DNA of 64,000 nt from Obscuribacter phosphatis_A (GTDB lineage Bacteria > Cyanobacteriota > Vampirovibrionia > Obscuribacterales > Obscuribacteraceae). Below are positions 61,248 to 64,000 of the stretch, piece after piece (within the stretch, counting starts at the first letter, position 1; the number at the start of each line of letters is the position of its first letter). The translations under genes were made by a program, and so were the position numbers. The stretch spans positions 62,001 through 126,000 of the forward strand of contig JAFLCK010000003.1 in NCBI GenBank assembly GCA_017303615.1, written 5' to 3'. Below the pieces are notes generated by a model, which was given only the letters and a program-made list of their open reading frames with translations, searched no databases and was not told where the DNA came from.

Positions 61248-61973
61248 GTGGAAAACTCTTCCGAACAGGAGAAGGTGCTGGTAGTAGACGACGAAGCTTC
61301 TATTCGTCGCATTCTGGAAACCAGATTGAAACTAGCCGGTTATAACGTCGCCACAGCGGCGGACGGACAGGAAGCGCTAGAGCAGTTCAACGCTTTTCAA
61401 CCGGATCTGGTCATCCTAGACGTCATGCTGCCTAAGATGGATGGCTATGAAGTCTGTCGCGAAATCCGCAAAACTTCCGACACCCCAATAATCATGCTCA
61501 CAGCCGTAGCTGATGTTTCAAATCGTATTCAAGGTCTTGAAATCGGAGCAGACGATTATGTCGTCAAACCTTTCAGCCCGTCCGAACTGGAAGCTCGCAT
61601 AAAAGCTGTTTTGAGAAGGACAGTCGAGAGAACTCAAGAGGTAGGACAAAGCAAGAGCACCAATGTAATCACCATTGGCAACCTCAAGATCGATTTGAAC
61701 AAACGCCAAGTGACTCGCAAAAACGAGCGCATCCGATTAACTGGAATGGAATTCAGCTTGCTTGAACTGCTGGTGACCAATTCAGGCAAACCTTATTCTA
61801 GAGGTGAAATCCTTCAGCAAGTTTGGGCTTATCCGCCGGATCATCGTATCGATACCAGGGTAGTGGACGTGCATATAAGTAGATTGCGCTCCAAGCTCGA
61901 AGAAGACTCATCCAACCCAGACCTCATCTTGACAGCCAGAGGTATTGGCTACATGTTCCAAAAGATTAACTAA
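61248..61973 (+). CDS. RpaB-like OmpR-family response regulator
   Basis: About 241 residues. Receiver (about 8-125): VVDDEASIRRILETRLKLAG, VILDVMLPKMDGYEVC (phospho-Asp) and GADDYVVKPFSPSELEARI. Winged helix: RIRLTGMEFSLLELLV, then RIDTRVVDVHISRLRSKLEE and LILTARGIGYMF. These segments follow cyanobacterial RpaB/Ycf27 very closely. RpaB with its kinase Hik33/NblS controls light and redox stress genes in photosynthetic relatives; here it must serve something else. GTG at 61248 has AGGAAGGA 7 nt upstream; a longer frame from 61023 is rejected. Confidence 0.92.
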   Translation: MENSSEQEKVLVVDDEASIRRILETRLKLAGYNVATAADGQEALEQFNAFQPDLVILDVMLPKMDGYEVCREIRKTSDTPIIMLTAVADVSNRIQGLEIGADDYVVKPFSPSELEARIKAVLRRTVERTQEVGQSKSTNVITIGNLKIDLNKRQVTRKNERIRLTGMEFSLLELLVTNSGKPYSRGEILQQVWAYPPDHRIDTRVVDVHISRLRSKLEEDSSNPDLILTARGIGYMFQKIN

Positions 61974-62013
61974 TTGGCAGAGCCAGCAAGTGCAGAGCCA
62001 GCAATTAAGGTAA

Positions 62014-62055
62014 GCAAAAGAAAAGGACCGGCAAATGCCGGTCCTTTTCTTTTGC
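62014..62055. terminator. 20-bp perfect stem terminator between rpaB-like gene and ahcY
   Basis: Perfect 20-bp complementary arms (62014-62033 and 62036-62055) around a 2-nt loop, with A-rich and T-rich ends. It sits between convergent genes and can terminate both. Confidence 0.9.
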
Positions 62056-62081
62056 AACCTAGCCGATCTTAAGTACCGATC

Positions 62082-63356
62082 TTATGTACCGGTCTTCCAA
62101 GAATTCATATATTCAGTCATCTCAGATGTCAGCTTATCGATAGCTATTCCCATCGACTTTAGCTTGAGCGAGGCAATCTCATGATCAACTTCAGCCGGCA
62201 AGGTATAGACCTTGTGCTCAAGCTTACCCTTGTGCTTGACAAGATACTCAAGCGCCAAAGCTTGGTTGGCAAAGCTCATATCCATAACTGAAGCCGGGTG
62301 ACCTTCAGCACAAGAGAGATTAACCAAGCGCCCTTGGGCCAGCACATAAATGCGATGTCCGTTCTTCAGTTCAAATTCTTCCATGAGCGGACGGACTTCT
62401 TTACGATGCTTAGCCATCTTCTCAAGGGCGGTGAGATTGAGTTCGAGGTCGAAGTGACCAGAGTTACAAACAATGGCACCGTCTTTCATTCTTTCAAAAT
62501 GAGCTTTGTCTATGACATGACGATTGCCAGTCACTGTAATGAACAAGTCTCCAAGCGATGCAGCCTCGTCGATGGGCATCACTCTGAAGCCATCCATAAC
62601 CGCTTCAATGGCCTTAATGGAATCAACTTCGGTAACTATGACATTGGCGCCCAAGCCCCTGGCTCTCATAGCGGTGCCTTTGCCGCACCAACCATAGCCA
62701 AGTACGACGACAGTGCGACCGGCGACCAATCTATTGGTGGCGCGGATAATACCATCTAGAGTAGATTGACCGGTACCATAACGATTATCGAACATATGCT
62801 TGGTCTGAGCATCGTTAACAGCCATAGCAGGGAATTTAAGAGCGTTATCACGCTCCATAGCCTTCAGGCGAGTGATACCAGTAGTGGTTTCTTCAGTGGT
62901 ACCGATAATTTCTGAAACTTGAGCCTGACGCTCTTGCAAGAGTGTGGCAACCAAGTCGGAACCGTCATCGATAACGAGATGCGGTTTGTGATCAAGGGCA
63001 ATATTGATATGTCTATGATAGGTGGGTATGTCCTCACCCTTTATGGCATAAACCGACATGCCCAAGTCTTTCACCAAAGAGGCGGCAACATCATCTTGGG
63101 TAGACAAAGGATTAGAAGCAATCAATACGCAGTCGGCGCCGCCGGCCACCAGAGCCTTGGCCAAATTAGCAGTTTCGCTGGTTACGTGGGCGCAAACAGA
63201 AACTCTAAGACCCTTGAAGGGCTTCTCCTTTTCAAACCGAGCGGTAATCATGCCGAGAACAGGCATATCGGCCGAAGCCCAATCGATACGCTGCTTGCCC
63301 AAGCCAGCCAGTTCAATATCCTTAATTTCCGAAGCCATGGCAGTTCTATTACTCAC
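62082..63356 (-). CDS. ahcY: adenosylhomocysteinase
   Basis: About 424 residues. VVLGYGWCGKGTAMRARGLG is the NAD-binding loop (GYGxxGKG), preceded by FDNRYGTGQSTLDGII, with CNSGHFDLEL and LAQGRLVNLSCAEGHPASVM. It hydrolyses S-adenosylhomocysteine to adenosine and homocysteine. GTG at 63356 is chosen because GAGGGGG lies 6 nt upstream; an ATG at 63338 is an alternative. I looked for a SAH riboswitch in 63357-63575 and saw none. Confidence 0.95.
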   Translation of the reverse strand: MSNRTAMASEIKDIELAGLGKQRIDWASADMPVLGMITARFEKEKPFKGLRVSVCAHVTSETANLAKALVAGGADCVLIASNPLSTQDDVAASLVKDLGMSVYAIKGEDIPTYHRHINIALDHKPHLVIDDGSDLVATLLQERQAQVSEIIGTTEETTTGITRLKAMERDNALKFPAMAVNDAQTKHMFDNRYGTGQSTLDGIIRATNRLVAGRTVVVLGYGWCGKGTAMRARGLGANVIVTEVDSIKAIEAVMDGFRVMPIDEAASLGDLFITVTGNRHVIDKAHFERMKDGAIVCNSGHFDLELNLTALEKMAKHRKEVRPLMEEFELKNGHRIYVLAQGRLVNLSCAEGHPASVMDMSFANQALALEYLVKHKGKLEHKVYTLPAEVDHEIASLKLKSMGIAIDKLTSEMTEYMNSWKTGT

Positions 63357-63575
63357 CTGAATCCCCCTCTGGAAAGCACGCTCCAAAACGTAAAGTTTTA
63401 TGGTAGCAGCAACTTTCCAATAGCCTGAATAACTTAGGTTTTCCTCAATGGTTCAAGATGGGAAGGGTAAGCGAATGAGCTCGACTTATATGGGTCTAAC
63501 CCTTGACACGCTTAGGATTTCGTTTTCAAGGGAATTATGGACTTAGAGAAGCAGCCCTAGATCAGGTAGCCAGCC

Positions 63576-64000
63576 ATGTCCGGTCGTAAAATTGCCAAAG
63601 CGCCTAAATCAGCTCTCATAAACATCGTGACAGCAGCCCTTTATATGGGTATGTGCCTGGCTCTGATTTCGATTGCGCCGGCTGAAGCGGTGGTTCTCAA
63701 CGGTCAGTTGGAAGAAGTGGAAGTGGCAGATGAAAACGCCTCGCCTGGAGTGCAACCGGGCGCCCTCATTCCCAATACCTTCCCCACCCATTACGCCGGC
63801 AAGTGGGTCTGCGAGACGACAATCACCGAATCTTCAGTACCGACTGTACTGCCCGGCACTAAAGTGCAGTCAGAGGTGCATTTCATTCCCACTGCCGACG
63901 GACGCATCGAAATGCGCCATTATCAGCCGGGCTGGGTGAGAAATAAATGCCTGACTGTAAGCTTTAACGGCAATGAAGCTAAAGCCGACACTACTTCCTA
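63576..64000 (+). CDS. exported protein, 3' end cut off by window edge
   Basis: Open from ATG at 63576 to the window end (141 codons seen). A signal peptide (IVTAALYMGMCLALISIAPA, cleavage near AEA-VV, about residue 38) leads to a secreted body with HYAGKWVCETTITESSVP and VHFIPTADGRIEMRHYQPGW. No family recognised. Divergent from ahcY with a 219-nt gap. Confidence 0.75.
   Translation, partial: MSGRKIAKAPKSALINIVTAALYMGMCLALISIAPAEAVVLNGQLEEVEVADENASPGVQPGALIPNTFPTHYAGKWVCETTITESSVPTVLPGTKVQSEVHFIPTADGRIEMRHYQPGWVRNKCLTVSFNGNEAKADTTS

Noticed and set aside
63357..63575. Possible SAH or SAM riboswitch before ahcY
   Set aside because: No consensus core or matching stem was found by eye on the minus strand.
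1..64000. Enrichment of the cyanobacterial HIP1 octamer GCGATCGC
   Set aside because: Only about three copies noticed (near 9690, 49178 and 60768), not clearly above chance for 64 kb; not counted exhaustively.
1..64000. tRNA, rRNA, CRISPR or insertion sequence
   Set aside because: No T-loop-like motif in a cloverleaf context, no spaced direct repeats and no transposase were seen in the intergenic regions.

Overview
The window reads as a chromosomal segment of a non-photosynthetic relative of cyanobacteria, most plausibly a Vampirovibrionia/Melainabacteria lineage of the Obscuribacter type. The main clue is an OmpR-type regulator (61248-61973) that looks like cyanobacterial RpaB. Others are a Mini-III RNase, a CsaB-type pyruvyl transferase, an ABC1 kinase, a YvcK with an N-terminal membrane anchor, MEP-pathway IspG, and no photosynthesis gene. 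Base composition looks even, close to 50% G+C, without an obvious foreign island. The taxonomic call is inference. I saw no rRNA, tRNA, CRISPR array, insertion sequence or prophage.

Layout. 1-6.7 kb: end of a patatin lipase, a flavin reductase, a def-rapZ(C-terminal domain)-yvcK operon, a secreted protein of unknown function, a decaprenyl-phosphate phosphoribosyltransferase-like enzyme and cobU. 6.7-16 kb: a YgjP-type metalloprotease, fabF, a 1822-residue repeat and helix-rich protein of unknown function, and cysE. 16-26 kb: small coiled-coil and zinc-ribbon proteins, an acyl-CoA dehydrogenase, rpe with a TPR-like exported protein, a TOPRIM protein paired with a membrane protein, a MATE exporter, radC, ispG and a sialate-esterase-like protein without its nucleophile. 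26-34.5 kb: a transmembrane Ser/Thr kinase, etfBA, and a tightly coupled operon of soluble histidine kinase, PhoB-like regulator, phoU, holA and a LOG-family gene. 34.7-46.6 kb: gpmI, an alanine-rich repeat lipoprotein with its own promoter and terminator, a DUF2993-like protein, rph, an ABC1 kinase, a zinc-ribbon membrane protein followed by a two-kinase/two-receiver hybrid sensor, gcvPB and an RNase D-like exonuclease. 46.7-55.6 kb: glcF/glcE, a csaB-tagA-mrnC cell-surface cluster, a PAS kinase with a degenerate receiver-GGDEF-receiver partner, a GmhB-type phosphatase and a BlaI-type repressor. 55.7-64 kb: two tandem paralogous CpaC/RcpA-type secretins that share a conserved upstream block, the RpaB-like regulator, S-adenosylhomocysteine hydrolase and the start of an exported protein.

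Connections. Acyl-CoA dehydrogenase plus EtfA/EtfB indicates fatty-acid or amino-acid beta-oxidation feeding electrons to quinone. GcvPB, CysE, AhcY, GlcE/F, GpmI and Rpe are central carbon, C1 and sulfur metabolism. CsaB, a TagA-type glycosyltransferase, a GmhB-like phosphatase and the two secretins point to a decorated diderm surface with an outer-membrane secretion or pilus pore. Signalling is dense: four two-component or hybrid kinases, several receivers, one Ser/Thr kinase and PhoU.

No single stretch is a clear complete new system. The parts most worth following are the duplicated secretins with their near-identical 58-nt upstream element, the TOPRIM protein/membrane protein pair, the regulator whose receiver and GGDEF signatures are degenerate, the catalytically altered sialate-esterase-like protein, and the giant helical protein.
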